A stretch of 64,000 nucleotides of DNA from Micrococcales bacterium 73-13 (lineage in GTDB: Bacteria > Actinomycetota > Actinomycetes > Actinomycetales > Microbacteriaceae). Below, piece by piece: positions 42,489 to 51,369 of this stretch (its first letter is position 1; each line of letters starts with the position of its first letter). A program made the translations under genes and the position numbers. The stretch covers positions 55,164-119,163 of the forward strand of contig MKVN01000016.1 of NCBI GenBank assembly GCA_001898855.1, read 5' to 3'. The notes beneath the pieces were generated by a model. That model ran no database searches, had not been told where the DNA came from, and saw only the letters and a program-made list of their open reading frames with translations.

Positions 42489-43382
42489 TTATCCGGCCAG
42501 CGCCCCCGGTGCCACCGGCGTCTCGGCGATGCCGCGGACGCCGAGGCCGGTGACCCGGTAGAGCAGCCCGCCCTCGGCGCCCGGATGCGTCGGCGCCCCG
42601 GGCGGCAGCTCCGCGAAGCCGGCTGGGTCGAGCGAGGTGACGTGCAGGACGTCGAGGTCGGGGCCGCCGAAGGCGAGGCTCGTGATGTTCGGCGTGGGCA
42701 GCTCGAGCCGGTCCAGGACGGCGCCGTCCGGCGAGACGCGGACGATGAACGGCGCGTGGTGCAGCACGATCCAGACGCAGCCCTCGGCGTCGACCGTCGC
42801 GCCGTCGGGGAAGCAGCCCTCGCCGGCCGTGGAGTGCAGCACCCGCTCGTTCGACAGCCCGGCGTCGTCGTAGTCGTAGGCGAGCTCGGTGCCGGTCAGG
42901 CTGTCGGCGAGGTAGAGCGTGCCGCCGTCCGGGCTGAAGCAGAGGCCGTTGCCGAGGTGGATGCCCTCCCGCAGCGTCGTGGTCGAGCCGTCGGGCTCGA
43001 GCCGGACGAGGCGGCCGACCGGCTCGCGGAAGCCGCGGTCGCCGGAGACGGCGAGCAGTCGCCCGCGGCGATCCGCCTTCCCCTCGCTGATCCGGTCGGC
43101 GGGGCCGACCCCGGCCGGGACGAGCGGGCCGAAGTCCCCGGTCGCCGGGTCGAAGCGCCGGAAGCCGTCCTCGAGCGCGACCGCGACGCCGCCGTCGGCG
43201 GTCGTCGCGACGGCGCCGGGCGACTCCGGAGCGGTCCAGGAGTCGAGCTCGTCGTCGGGGCCGAGCCGGTGGATCGAGTTCCCGAGGATGTCGATGAACC
43301 ACAGCGACCGCGTCGCGGGGTCCCAGACCGGGCTCTCCCCGACCAGGGTGTGCACGCCCGGCACCCGTTCGATCCGCGTCAT
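42489..43382 (-). CDS. SMP-30/gluconolactonase-like lactone hydrolase
   Basis: 297-aa six-bladed beta-propeller of the SMP-30/gluconolactonase/LRE-like family, metal-dependent. GESPVWDPATRSLWFIDI holds the first metal ligand Glu; HLGNGLCFSPDGGTLYLAD holds the Asn and Asp ligands; PDGATVDAEGCVWIV the last Asp. Members hydrolyse lactones or phosphotriesters. ATG 43382 follows GGAAGG. It diverges from the SDR/VAO copy 2 operon across a shared operator. Likely opens a lactone intermediate in the pathway (inference). Confidence 0.84.
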   Translation of the reverse strand: MTRIERVPGVHTLVGESPVWDPATRSLWFIDILGNSIHRLGPDDELDSWTAPESPGAVATTADGGVAVALEDGFRRFDPATGDFGPLVPAGVGPADRISEGKADRRGRLLAVSGDRGFREPVGRLVRLEPDGSTTTLREGIHLGNGLCFSPDGGTLYLADSLTGTELAYDYDDAGLSNERVLHSTAGEGCFPDGATVDAEGCVWIVLHHAPFIVRVSPDGAVLDRLELPTPNITSLAFGGPDLDVLHVTSLDPAGFAELPPGAPTHPGAEGGLLYRVTGLGVRGIAETPVAPGALAG

Positions 43383-43433
43383 CTCGACCGCCTTCCGTCC
43401 GCTGGCGACTGTAGTTGCCGATGCCGGCCGTCG

Positions 43434-43453
43434 GCTATACATTTGTCAGACAG
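43434..43453. promoter_or_regulatory. Divergent promoter core with GntR-type operator
   Basis: Plus strand -10 TATACA (43436-43441) for the SDR/VAO operon; minus strand -10 TATAGC (43439-43434) for the SMP-30 gene. The operator TTGTCAGACAG (43443-43453, one arm mismatch) touches both. The layout is the same as at 17116-17133. Confidence 0.62.
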
Positions 43454-43484
43454 CATGACGACGTGCCGGAGGAGGCTCGACCGG

Positions 43485-44300
43485 GTGACCGAGATCAACG
43501 GACGGGTGGCCGTCGTCACCGGAGGGGCCTCGGGCATCGGCCGCGGCATCGCCGAGGAGTTCCTGGCCCTCGGGGCACGGGTCGTCATCGCCGACATCAA
43601 CGAGGACCGGCTCGCCCGGACGGCCGCGGAGATCGACGCCTTCCCGGTGCGCACCGACGTGACCCGCGCGGAGAGCGTCGCGGCGCTCCGCGACGCCGCG
43701 ATCGAGCAGTACGGCCGCGTCGACATCCTCGTCAACAACGCGGGCGTCGGCCCCGTCGGCTACATCGAGGAGCTCACCCTCTCCGACTGGCGCTGGATGC
43801 TCGACGTCAACCTGTGGGGCGTCATCCACGGCATCGACGCCTTCCTCCCCCACCTCATCGCGAGCGACCGCGGCGCCCACGTCGTGAACACCGCGTCCTT
43901 CGCGATCTTCAACCCGCTGCCCGGCCTCGGCGCCTACCAGGCGGGGAAGTTCGGCGTGCAGGGGCTCTCCGAGACGCTCGCCATCGAGATGGCCGAGCGC
44001 CACCCGCACGTCCACGTCTCGATCCTGCCGCCGGGACCGGTGCACTCGAACATCAAGGAGAGCATCGCGCTGCGCCCCGAGGGCGAGACGGGCGGTCTCA
44101 AGGCCGCCGATCTCGAGGAGGGCGAGGAGGCCGCGAAGCTGCGCTGGATCGACGGCCGCACCGCCGGGAAGGTCGTCGCCCAGGCCGTCCTCGGCGACGA
44201 CCTCTACGCGATCACCCACCCCGAGTGGTGGCCGCTCGTGGAGGCGCGCAACGAGCGCATCCACGCCGACTTCACCAAGTACCCGCCGATCCTCGGCTGA
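43485..44300 (+). CDS. SDR alcohol dehydrogenase partnered with VAO copy 2
   Basis: 271-aa classical SDR. TGGASGIGRG at 12-21, NNAG at 84-87, Ser138 region NTAS, active site Tyr151-x3-Lys155 (YQAGK). The GTG at 43485 is chosen from GGAGGAGG nine nt upstream and from exact alignment with the SDRs at 18747 and 62093, all of which begin xTxIxGxVAVVTGGASGIG. It ends ITHPEWWPLVEARNER, like the partners. VAO copy 2 follows after 32 bp; here the SDR comes first, the reverse of the copy 1 order. Confidence 0.86.
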   Translation: MTEINGRVAVVTGGASGIGRGIAEEFLALGARVVIADINEDRLARTAAEIDAFPVRTDVTRAESVAALRDAAIEQYGRVDILVNNAGVGPVGYIEELTLSDWRWMLDVNLWGVIHGIDAFLPHLIASDRGAHVVNTASFAIFNPLPGLGAYQAGKFGVQGLSETLAIEMAERHPHVHVSILPPGPVHSNIKESIALRPEGETGGLKAADLEEGEEAAKLRWIDGRTAGKVVAQAVLGDDLYAITHPEWWPLVEARNERIHADFTKYPPILG

Positions 44301-44332
44301 GCGCCGACACGACGCATAAGGAGCCAGACGCC

Positions 44333-45880
44333 ATGGCCGAACGACCGACCCTCGCCCCCGCCGTCCTCGACGAGCTCGCCGCGGCGCTCGACGCCGAGCG
44401 GGTCGTCACCGACGCCGCGGGCGTCGACGAGTTCAAGGACCCGTACTGGATCCCCGGCGACGACAGCTACCTCGGCTCCGCGGTCGTCTACCCGACCACG
44501 GTCGAGGAGGTGCAGGAGGTCATGCGGATCGCGAACCGGCACGGCGTCGCGGTCTGGCCGCACGGCCAGGGCCGCGGCGGCTACGGCGGCCCCTCGCCCC
44601 GGGTCCGCGGCTCGATCCAGATCAGCCTGCGCAAGATGGACAAGGTGCTCGAGATCAACGAGGAGCTCGCCTACGCGGTCGTCGAGCCCGGCGTGCGCTG
44701 GTTCGACCTGTACGACGCGATCGAGGCGGGCGGGCACTCGCTCCAGCTCACCGTCCCCGACCTCGGCTGGGGCTCGGTCATCGGCAACTCGATGGACAAC
44801 GGCATGACGTACATGCCGTACGGCGCGGACTTCCAGCTGCTGTGCGGCCTCGAGGTCGTGCTGCCGACCGGCGAGCTCGTGCGCACCGGCATGGGCGCGA
44901 TCCCCGACAACAAGTCCTGGCACCTCTACCGCCGCGGCCTCGGGCCGTCGTTCGGCGAGATGTTCGCCCAGAGCAACTTCGGCATCGTCGTCAAGGCCGG
45001 CGTCTGGCTCCAGCGCAAGCCCGAGGCCTACGTCTCGGTGAACCTCTCCGTCGGCCAGGACGCCGACTTCGAGGCGGCCGTCGACGCGCTCCGCGAGCTG
45101 CGGCTCGCCAAGGTCATCGAGGGCGTGCCGGCGCTGTACGCGGCGCTCACCGCCGCGCCGCAGCTCATCGACGCGCAGGTCGACTTCGACCTCAGCCGCC
45201 CGCTCACCGACGAGGAGCTCCAGGCCTACGCCGACGAGACCGGCGTCGGCATCTGGGCCGGGCGCACCGCGCTCTGGGGCACGAAGGCGATCGTCGAGGC
45301 GAAGCTCGAGGCGATCCGTCGCGTCTGGGAGGCGATCCCGAGCGGTCGGGTGCTCGCCTCGAAGGTCTACGCCCCCGCCGACTACCCGGACATCACCCTG
45401 TCGACCGAGCAGGTCCAGGCCGGCATCCCGACGCTCCAGCTCATCGAGGCCCAGCCCCCGTGGCTCGGCCACATCGGCTTCTCGCCGATCATGCCGCTGC
45501 AGGGCAGCGAGGTCCGCTTCGTCATGGAGCAGATCCGCACGCGGCTGCGCGAGGACGGCCTCAACTTCCTCGGCGGCGTGTTCGCGTTCAACGAGCGCAC
45601 CGCCTGCATCGTCACCGGGATCCCGTTCGACGTCCGCGACGAGGCGCAGACGCGGCAGGCGTACGCCTCGGCGAAGCGGCTCGTGCAGGAGGTCGGCGCC
45701 CTCGGCTACGGCGAGTACCGTGCGCACGTCGACTTCATGGACGAGGCGCAGGGCGTCTACGACTGGAACGACGGCGCCTACCGCCGCTTCGCCGAGACGA
45801 TCAAGGACGCGATCGACCCGAACGGCGTGCTCTCCCCCGGTCGCCACGGCATCTGGCCCGAACGCTTCCGGGACGCCTGA
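44333..45880 (+). CDS. VAO/eugenol-oxidase-type FAD-dependent phenol oxidase (copy 2)
   Basis: 515-aa paralogue of the VAO-type enzymes at 17176 and 60519. Tyr84 (RGGYGG), Asp143 (PDLGWGSVIGN), expected covalent-FAD His380 (GHIGFSP) and Tyr462-Arg463 (EYRAH) are all in place. The loop before the first Tyr is one residue shorter than in the other copies (GQGRGGYGG against GQGRNVGYGG), right beside the substrate site, so the substrate range may differ. AAGGAG at 44318-44323 sets the ATG at 44333. It follows its SDR in one operon and converges with an AraC gene. Confidence 0.88.
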   Translation: MAERPTLAPAVLDELAAALDAERVVTDAAGVDEFKDPYWIPGDDSYLGSAVVYPTTVEEVQEVMRIANRHGVAVWPHGQGRGGYGGPSPRVRGSIQISLRKMDKVLEINEELAYAVVEPGVRWFDLYDAIEAGGHSLQLTVPDLGWGSVIGNSMDNGMTYMPYGADFQLLCGLEVVLPTGELVRTGMGAIPDNKSWHLYRRGLGPSFGEMFAQSNFGIVVKAGVWLQRKPEAYVSVNLSVGQDADFEAAVDALRELRLAKVIEGVPALYAALTAAPQLIDAQVDFDLSRPLTDEELQAYADETGVGIWAGRTALWGTKAIVEAKLEAIRRVWEAIPSGRVLASKVYAPADYPDITLSTEQVQAGIPTLQLIEAQPPWLGHIGFSPIMPLQGSEVRFVMEQIRTRLREDGLNFLGGVFAFNERTACIVTGIPFDVRDEAQTRQAYASAKRLVQEVGALGYGEYRAHVDFMDEAQGVYDWNDGAYRRFAETIKDAIDPNGVLSPGRHGIWPERFRDA

Positions 45881-45900
45881 GCGCGCCGGACACGAGGCGG

Positions 45901-46926
45901 CTAGAGCCAGCCCGTCGACGGCTCGATCTCGAGGAGCCAGGACAGGTCGCGCTCCCGCGCGCCCGACTCGTCGCGCGAGGCGCGCGCCCGCCACTGCTTC
46001 GGCGACTCCCCGAAGGCCTGACGGAAGACGCGCGAGAAGTGCGCCTGGTCGGGGAAGCCCCAGCGCTCGGCGAGCTCGCCGATCGGCCGGTCGGCGAGCA
46101 TCGGGTCGCCGATCTCGCGGCGCACGCCCGCCAGGCGCCGCTCGCGGATCCACGCCGAGACCGTCGTGCCGTGGTCCTGGAAGGCCGCCTGCAGGGTGCG
46201 GGTCGAGATGAAGTTCGCCGCGGCGATCGACGCGGCGCCGAGCTCGGGCTCCCTGAGGTGCTCGGCGATGTACGCCGTGACGCGCTGGAACACCGGCGTG
46301 CCCGCCGCCCGGTCGCCGCGGGTGCGCTCGAGGAAGTCGAGGAAGCTCGTCGTGAACAGGTCGACCAGGTTCTGCGCGACGCGCCGGCCGACCGGCCCGC
46401 GCAGCAGGTCGGGGTCGCGGGCGACCGAGGCGACGAAGGGCGAGAGGTGCGCGCTGAACCCGTCGGCGGCGCCCACCGAGCGCCCGAGCAGCGGCAGGAA
46501 GGACTGCGCCGGCGCGTCGATGAAGGTCTGCGGGAAGCGCAGCATGAACACCGTGAAATCGCCGTCGAACTCCCAGTCGAAGGGCACCAGCGAGCTGGAG
46601 ACCGCGAAGTCCCCCGGCTGCAGCGGGGCGCTCGAGCCGGCCTGCGTGAAGGTCGAGGTCCCCGCGATCTGGAAGTTGACGACGTAGAGCGGCTCCGGCG
46701 TGAAGCGGATGTGCTCCGGCGTGCGGTGCAGCACGTGCCGGGCCGTGCGCACGTCGATGAGGTGCGCGGAGATGCGGTCGAGGATCTGCCGGTGCAGCGT
46801 CCCGTGGAACTCGCCGCCGGCCGGGTTCTCGACGCGCTGGAAGGACGGCAGCTCGCCCGTGATGAGCACCCGCCAGCTGTCGAGATCGTCCGCGCTGCCG
46901 CGGATCTCCTGGAAGACCCCGCTCAT
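45901..46926 (-). CDS. AraC-family regulator
   Basis: 341-aa activator with an N-terminal cupin-like ligand domain of the AraC-binding type (residues about 20-200; FTPEPLYVVNFQIAGTSTF) and two C-terminal helix-turn-helix motifs (FISTRTLQAAFQDHGTTV and WGFPDQAHFSRVFRQAFG). The second has the FSRVFRxxFGxSPxxWR family signature. It precedes the SnoaL-HpaB-HpaC genes in the same direction at 32 bp, but as the last gene of that run. It may activate the HpaB/HpaC genes; no site could be assigned. Confidence 0.87.
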   Translation of the reverse strand: MSGVFQEIRGSADDLDSWRVLITGELPSFQRVENPAGGEFHGTLHRQILDRISAHLIDVRTARHVLHRTPEHIRFTPEPLYVVNFQIAGTSTFTQAGSSAPLQPGDFAVSSSLVPFDWEFDGDFTVFMLRFPQTFIDAPAQSFLPLLGRSVGAADGFSAHLSPFVASVARDPDLLRGPVGRRVAQNLVDLFTTSFLDFLERTRGDRAAGTPVFQRVTAYIAEHLREPELGAASIAAANFISTRTLQAAFQDHGTTVSAWIRERRLAGVRREIGDPMLADRPIGELAERWGFPDQAHFSRVFRQAFGESPKQWRARASRDESGARERDLSWLLEIEPSTGWL

Positions 46927-46957
46927 GGCCGCGAGCCTATCCCGCCTCGCAGTGCGC

Positions 46958-47437
46958 TCAGATCGCGCCGGTCTCCGTCATGCCCGCCTTGAGCCGGAGC
47001 TCGCCGCCGTCCCACACCGAGGCCCAGTCCTCGACCCAGCGGCGGCTCGCGATCCGCCAGCCGCGCTCCGTCCTGACGACGACGTCGTAGTAGGTGCCGT
47101 GCACCTGGAACGCGGTCGCCCGGCCGTCGACGTCCCGCGCCCACGGGTTGAACGTCTTCGAGCAGCAGGTCGCCGAGGCGCGCGACTCGTCGAAGTCGAC
47201 GACCAGGTTCGAGGTGATGTGGAAGATGTGCTCGAAGCCGTTGCCGCCGAACATGTCGATCGCGCGCAGCTCGTCCCAGCTCAGCACCGGCCCGTTCGCC
47301 TGGCTGTAGTCGAAGCTCGCGTCGCTCGTGAACACGCGGTCCGCGAGCGTCTCGTAGTCGGCCCGGTCGACCGCGTGCACGTAGCGCGCGTAGACGTCCT
47401 GGATCTCGAGCCGGTCGCCGATCTCGTTCAGGTCCAT
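46958..47437 (-). CDS. SnoaL-like / NTF2-fold protein of the HpaB-HpaC operon
   Basis: 159-aa SnoaL-like protein: RLEIQDVYARYVHAVDRADYETLADRVF opening, HIFHITSNLVVDF strand, YYDVVVRTERGWRIASRRW C-terminal strands. It has two consecutive cysteines (ATCCSKTF). It lies 28 bp after hpaB copy 1 on the same strand. Similar proteins are common in aerobic phenol and steroid clusters, where they are thought to be dehydratase/isomerase-like, but this one is not assignable further. Confidence 0.75.
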   Translation of the reverse strand: MDLNEIGDRLEIQDVYARYVHAVDRADYETLADRVFTSDASFDYSQANGPVLSWDELRAIDMFGGNGFEHIFHITSNLVVDFDESRASATCCSKTFNPWARDVDGRATAFQVHGTYYDVVVRTERGWRIASRRWVEDWASVWDGGELRLKAGMTETGAI

Positions 47438-47465
47438 GGGTCCCGCTCCCGCTCGCCCGAGCCCG

Positions 47466-48965
47466 TCACCGGAGTTCCGGCAGCGTCCAGCCGTTCAGGT
47501 CGTACTCGCTCATCGCCTGCTCGGCGAACTCCTCGAGCTCCCGCTCCTTGCCGCTGCCGACCGCGTCCCAGTGCACGAGGAGCCGCACCTGCTCGTGGGA
47601 GCCCTGGTAGTTGCGCTCGTAGAGCTCGTGGCGGCCGCCGAACTCGGTGCCGACGGCGTCCCAGAGCAGCTTGAGCGTCTTGACGCGCTCCTCCGCCGAG
47701 ATGCCGCCGGAGCCGCGCACGTACTTGTCGAGGTACGGGCGCACCTCGGGCGACTGGAAGTCCTTGACGGACGAGGGCAGGTAGATGAGGCCGCTGCCGA
47801 GGTCCTGCAGCACGATCTCGCGGATCCGCGCGTAGCCGACCATGGAGAGCCAGCGGTAGGAGTTGACGGCGTCCGGGTTCGGCTGGACCGAGCCGTTCAG
47901 CCACGGCACGGGGTTGCGCGCCATCTCGTCGGCGATCGCCCAGAACGTCGATCGCCACGCCATGACCTCGCCGAGGCGCATCTCGACGCCGCGGAAGTCC
48001 TTGGTCCCGGTCAGCGCGAGCGACTTCGAGAGCAAGCCGGTGATGAAGTCGACCTTGACCGCGAGCCGCGTCGCGCCTTGGAAGGTGAGCCGGTGCGCGA
48101 AGCCCGACTTGGGGCCGAACACGTTGAACTGGTCGACGTCGCCGTAGAGGAAGATGTTCTCCCACGGGATGAGGACGTTGTCGAGGATGAGGATCGCGTC
48201 GTTCTCGTCGAAGCGGCTCGACAGCGGGTAGTCGAAGGGCGTCGCCGTCTCGTCGGCCGTCTGGGCGTACGAGGTCCGCGAGATGAGCTTGACGCCGGGG
48301 GTGTTCATCTGGATGCCTGCGACGATCGCGAACTTCCTGTCGCGGACCGGGGCGCCCGCGTAGCCGAGGAACGCCATGTTCGTCATCGCCGAGCCCGTCG
48401 CGACGACCTTCGCCCCGCTCACCACGACGCCGCTGTCGGTCTCCTTGACGACGTGCAGGAACACGTCGCCGACCTCGTCCGGCGGGAGGTTGCGGTCGAT
48501 CGGCGGGTTGATGAGCGCGTGGTTCCAGTAGAGGACCTTCTCCTGGGACTCCTTGTACCAGCGCAGCGCGTTGTCCCGGTACTCGCCGTAGAACTCGTCG
48601 TTGACCTTGAGCGTGCCGAGGAAGGCGGCCTTGTAGTCGGGCGTGCGGCCCATCCAGCCGTAGGTGAGGCGCGCCCACTGGGTCATCGCCTCCTTCGCGT
48701 CGAGCATGTCCTCGGCCGAGGTCGCCATCTTGAAGAAGGGGTGGGTGTATCCGCCGTTGCCGGTGTCGGTCGGGACGGTCTTCACCCGGCCGTCGTGCAG
48801 CGCGTCGTAGAGGCGCGCCATCGAGCGGACCGGGGTGCGGAACGCGGGGTGCTCGGTGACGTCCTTGACGCGCTCGCCGTAGACGTAGATCTCGCGGTCG
48901 TCCCGGATGGACTCGATGAACTCGGCGCCGTTCATGGGGCGCGAGCTGTTCTCGGGCAGCGGCAA
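47466..48965 (-). CDS. hpaB: HpaB-type flavin-dependent phenol ortho-hydroxylase (copy 1)
   Basis: 499-aa oxygenase component of the two-component 4-hydroxyphenylacetate 3-monooxygenase type, which uses FADH2 from HpaC. Arg107 and Tyr111 (GRTPDY) and His149 (NHALINPPIDR) have the same spacing as Arg100, Tyr104 and His142 of the Thermus HpaB active site. HpaB_N covers about 10-275, HpaB C-terminal domain the rest. It starts at TTG 48965 with AAGGAG nine nt upstream. It is read with hpaC (upstream, 51 bp) and a SnoaL-like gene. Confidence 0.88.
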   Translation of the reverse strand: MPLPENSSRPMNGAEFIESIRDDREIYVYGERVKDVTEHPAFRTPVRSMARLYDALHDGRVKTVPTDTGNGGYTHPFFKMATSAEDMLDAKEAMTQWARLTYGWMGRTPDYKAAFLGTLKVNDEFYGEYRDNALRWYKESQEKVLYWNHALINPPIDRNLPPDEVGDVFLHVVKETDSGVVVSGAKVVATGSAMTNMAFLGYAGAPVRDRKFAIVAGIQMNTPGVKLISRTSYAQTADETATPFDYPLSSRFDENDAILILDNVLIPWENIFLYGDVDQFNVFGPKSGFAHRLTFQGATRLAVKVDFITGLLSKSLALTGTKDFRGVEMRLGEVMAWRSTFWAIADEMARNPVPWLNGSVQPNPDAVNSYRWLSMVGYARIREIVLQDLGSGLIYLPSSVKDFQSPEVRPYLDKYVRGSGGISAEERVKTLKLLWDAVGTEFGGRHELYERNYQGSHEQVRLLVHWDAVGSGKERELEEFAEQAMSEYDLNGWTLPELR

Positions 48966-49016
48966 GGTGCTCTCTCCTTCAGCGGGGATGGGGGTCGGAC
49001 GGGCTCGGGCCGGCGC

Positions 49017-49514
49017 TCAGGCGATGCCGAGCGGCAGGAACTGGCCCTTGTAGAACGCGAGGGCGTCGCCGTCCTCGGCCGCCTCGTAGTGGTGCACCCG
49101 GCCGACGACGAGGATGTGGTCGCCGGCCTCGTGGACCGCCCAGGGCTCGCAGACGAACGCGGCGTGCGACTCGGCGAGGCGGGGGGCGATGTGGTCCTCG
49201 TTCCAGCGGACCTCGTCGATCGCCTCGGGCCTGCCGGCGAAGCGCATCGCGATGTCGTGCTGGTCGTGCCCGAGGACGTTGATCGAGAAGGGCTTGCCGA
49301 CCATGCGCTCCGCGGCGCGGCTCGTCGTCGCGAGCGAGACGAGCACCAGCGGCGGGTCCATCGAGACGGAGGTGAACGAGTTCACCGTCGCGCCGAGGTA
49401 CTCCCCCTCGTGCTCGTAGGTGACGACGGTGACGCCGGTGGCGAACCGGCCGAGCGTGCGGCGGAAGTCGCGCGGGTCGAACTCGGCGGATGCGACGGGC
49501 GGGTTCGCGATCAT
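49017..49514 (-). CDS. hpaC: Flavin reductase component of the HpaB hydroxylase
   Basis: 165-aa HpaC/flavin-reductase-like split-barrel protein that supplies reduced flavin to the oxygenase. Family landmarks: RFATGVTVVT, GATVNSFTSVSMDPPLVLVSL, FSINVLGHDQ and GDHILVVGRV. First gene of the hpaC-hpaB-SnoaL operon, divergent from hpaB copy 2 across a shared promoter-operator region (49673-49691). ATG 49514 is used; GTG 49520 is an alternative close to AGGAG. It is the only clear flavin reductase in the window, so it may serve all three HpaB copies. Confidence 0.88.
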   Translation of the reverse strand: MIANPPVASAEFDPRDFRRTLGRFATGVTVVTYEHEGEYLGATVNSFTSVSMDPPLVLVSLATTSRAAERMVGKPFSINVLGHDQHDIAMRFAGRPEAIDEVRWNEDHIAPRLAESHAAFVCEPWAVHEAGDHILVVGRVHHYEAAEDGDALAFYKGQFLPLGIA

Positions 49515-49672
49515 CGTCACGGTCACTCCTTCGTGCGGGGCTGCGACCGCGCGTCGTGCGGCCTCGCATCGATTCTGCGAGCACCCTCCGGGCCGCCGCT
49601 TGTGCGATCGCGCAGGCGAGTTGCGCGGATGCGCACAGTCGTCTTCGGGCCGCCCGCGGCCGCGAACGACGC

Positions 49673-49691
49673 GATACCGTTTGTCTGACAA
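49673..49691. promoter_or_regulatory. Divergent promoter core with perfect GntR-type operator
   Basis: TTGTCTGACAA (49681-49691) is a perfect palindrome. GATACC (49673-49678) can act as the -10 for hpaB copy 2 on the plus strand, and the opposite strand reads CAAACGGTATCG as a -10 region for hpaC, matching the operator/-10 layout seen at 17116 and 43434. Confidence 0.6.
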
Positions 49692-49748
49692 CAGCCCGGG
49701 ACACGGAAGTCCCCGATCCGAGTCGACGACGACCTGCGAGGAGCCGAC

Positions 49749-51245
49749 ATGGCCGAACCGACCACCCGCCCGTACACCGGCGCCGAGTTCCTCGAGTCGC
49801 TGCGCGACTCGCGCGAGATCTACTTCGAGGGCGAGCGCATCGAGGACGTGACGACCCACCCCGCCTTCGCGACGCCCGCGCGCTCGATGGCCCGGCTCTA
49901 CGACGCGCTGCACGACGGCTCGATGCGGACCGTCCCGACCGACACCGGCAGCGGCGGGATCACCCACCCCTTCTTCAAGGCGCCGCGGTCGACCGAGGAC
50001 CTGCTCGACGCGCGCTCGGCGATCGAGTCGTGGGCGCGGCTGACCTACGGCTGGATGGGCCGGACCCCGGACTACAAGGCGGCGTTCCTCGGCACGCTCG
50101 GCGTCAACGACGAGTACTACGGGGAGTACGCGAGCAACGCGCACCGCTGGTACCGGGAGTCGCAGGAGAAGATCCTGTACTGGAACCATGCCCTGGTGAA
50201 CCCGCCGATCGACCGCAACCTGCCGCCGGACGAGATCGGCGACGTCGTGCTGCACGTCGTCAAGGAGACGGACAACGGCGTCGTGGTGAGCGGGGCGAAG
50301 GTCGTCGCGACCGGCTCGGCGATGACCCACATGGCGTTCCTCGGCTACTTCGGGGCGCCCGTCCGGGACAAGCAGTTCGCGATCATCGCGGGCATCGAGA
50401 TGAGCACGCCGGGCGTCAAGCTCATCTCGCGCACCTCCTACTCGGCGACGGCGAAGCAGACCGCGACCCCGTTCGACTACCCGCTGTCGAGCCGCTTCGA
50501 CGAGAACGACGCGATCCTCATCCTCGACAACGTGCTCATCCCGTGGGAGAACATCTTCGTCTACGGCGACCTCGAGAAGTTCAACATGTTCGGGCTCGCC
50601 TCGGGCTTCGGCGACCGGCTCGCGCTGCAGGGCGCGATCCGGCTGGCGGTGAAGACCGACTTCATCGCCGGCCTGCTCGCCAAGTCGCTGACGATGACCG
50701 GCACGAAGGACTTCCGCGGCGTGCAGGTCCGGCTCGGCGAGGTCTACGCTTGGCGCTCGACCTACTGGTCCCTCGTCGAGGCGCTGACGCGCAATCCCGT
50801 CCCGTGGGTGAACGGCTCCGTCCAGCCCGACCCGGTGGCCGGCGACGCGTACCGCTCGCTCGGCGCGGTCGGCTACGCGCGGATCCGCGAGATCGTGCTG
50901 CAGGACCTCGGCTCGGCGCTCATCTACCTGCCGTCCTCGGTCAAGGACTTCCGGTCGCCGGAGGTGCGTCCGTACCTCGACAAGTACGTGCGCGGCTCGG
51001 GCGGGATCAGCGCCGAGGAGCGGGTGAAGACGCTCAAGCTGCTCTGGGACGCCGTCGGCACCGAGTTCGGCGGCCGGCACGAGCTCTACGAGCGCAACTA
51101 CCAGGGCTCGCACGAGGCGATCAAGATCGGCGCCGTCTTCGACTACGAGCGTCGCGGCACCGCGAAGGCGCTCGCCGACTTCGCGGAGCAGGCGATGAGC
51201 GAGTACGACCTGGACGGCTGGACGATCCCGGAGCTGCGCGACTGA
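49749..51245 (+). CDS. hpaB: HpaB-type flavin-dependent phenol ortho-hydroxylase (copy 2)
   Basis: 498-aa paralogue of the copy 1 oxygenase, very similar over most of the length (MGRTPDYKAAFLGTL, PLSSRFDENDAILILDNVLI, GISAEERVKTLKLLWD). Active-site Arg105, Tyr109 and His147 are kept. The stretch at about 210-240, which bears on the substrate pocket in this family, differs from copy 1. GAGGAG precedes the ATG. It is divergent from hpaC, so one operator region can set all the components of a phenol hydroxylase system. Confidence 0.88.
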   Translation: MAEPTTRPYTGAEFLESLRDSREIYFEGERIEDVTTHPAFATPARSMARLYDALHDGSMRTVPTDTGSGGITHPFFKAPRSTEDLLDARSAIESWARLTYGWMGRTPDYKAAFLGTLGVNDEYYGEYASNAHRWYRESQEKILYWNHALVNPPIDRNLPPDEIGDVVLHVVKETDNGVVVSGAKVVATGSAMTHMAFLGYFGAPVRDKQFAIIAGIEMSTPGVKLISRTSYSATAKQTATPFDYPLSSRFDENDAILILDNVLIPWENIFVYGDLEKFNMFGLASGFGDRLALQGAIRLAVKTDFIAGLLAKSLTMTGTKDFRGVQVRLGEVYAWRSTYWSLVEALTRNPVPWVNGSVQPDPVAGDAYRSLGAVGYARIREIVLQDLGSALIYLPSSVKDFRSPEVRPYLDKYVRGSGGISAEERVKTLKLLWDAVGTEFGGRHELYERNYQGSHEAIKIGAVFDYERRGTAKALADFAEQAMSEYDLDGWTIPELRD

Positions 51246-51293
51246 CGCGGCGGGACGCGCGCGGCTCGGAGACCGGTGGCGCAGATCGGCGCG

Positions 51294-51314
51294 TTTGTCT
51301 GACAAACTGATACG
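51294..51314 (+). promoter_or_regulatory. GntR-type operator upstream of the CurA-like operon
   Basis: TTTGTCTGACAAA (51294-51306), a perfect 13-bp palindrome, followed by GATACG (51309-51314) as a possible -10. It lies 64 bp before the GTG of the reductase gene. Confidence 0.6.
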
Positions 51315-51369
51315 GACATCGCTGTCCGAGATCAGGGTCGACGACGACCCGGAGTTGGGAGTCCCGCCC

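Noticed and set aside
51295..51369. TTG start at 51295 for the CurA-like reductase
   Set aside because: The codon falls within the perfect operator; the GTG at 51370 has a Shine-Dalgarno sequence and begins where the family begins.
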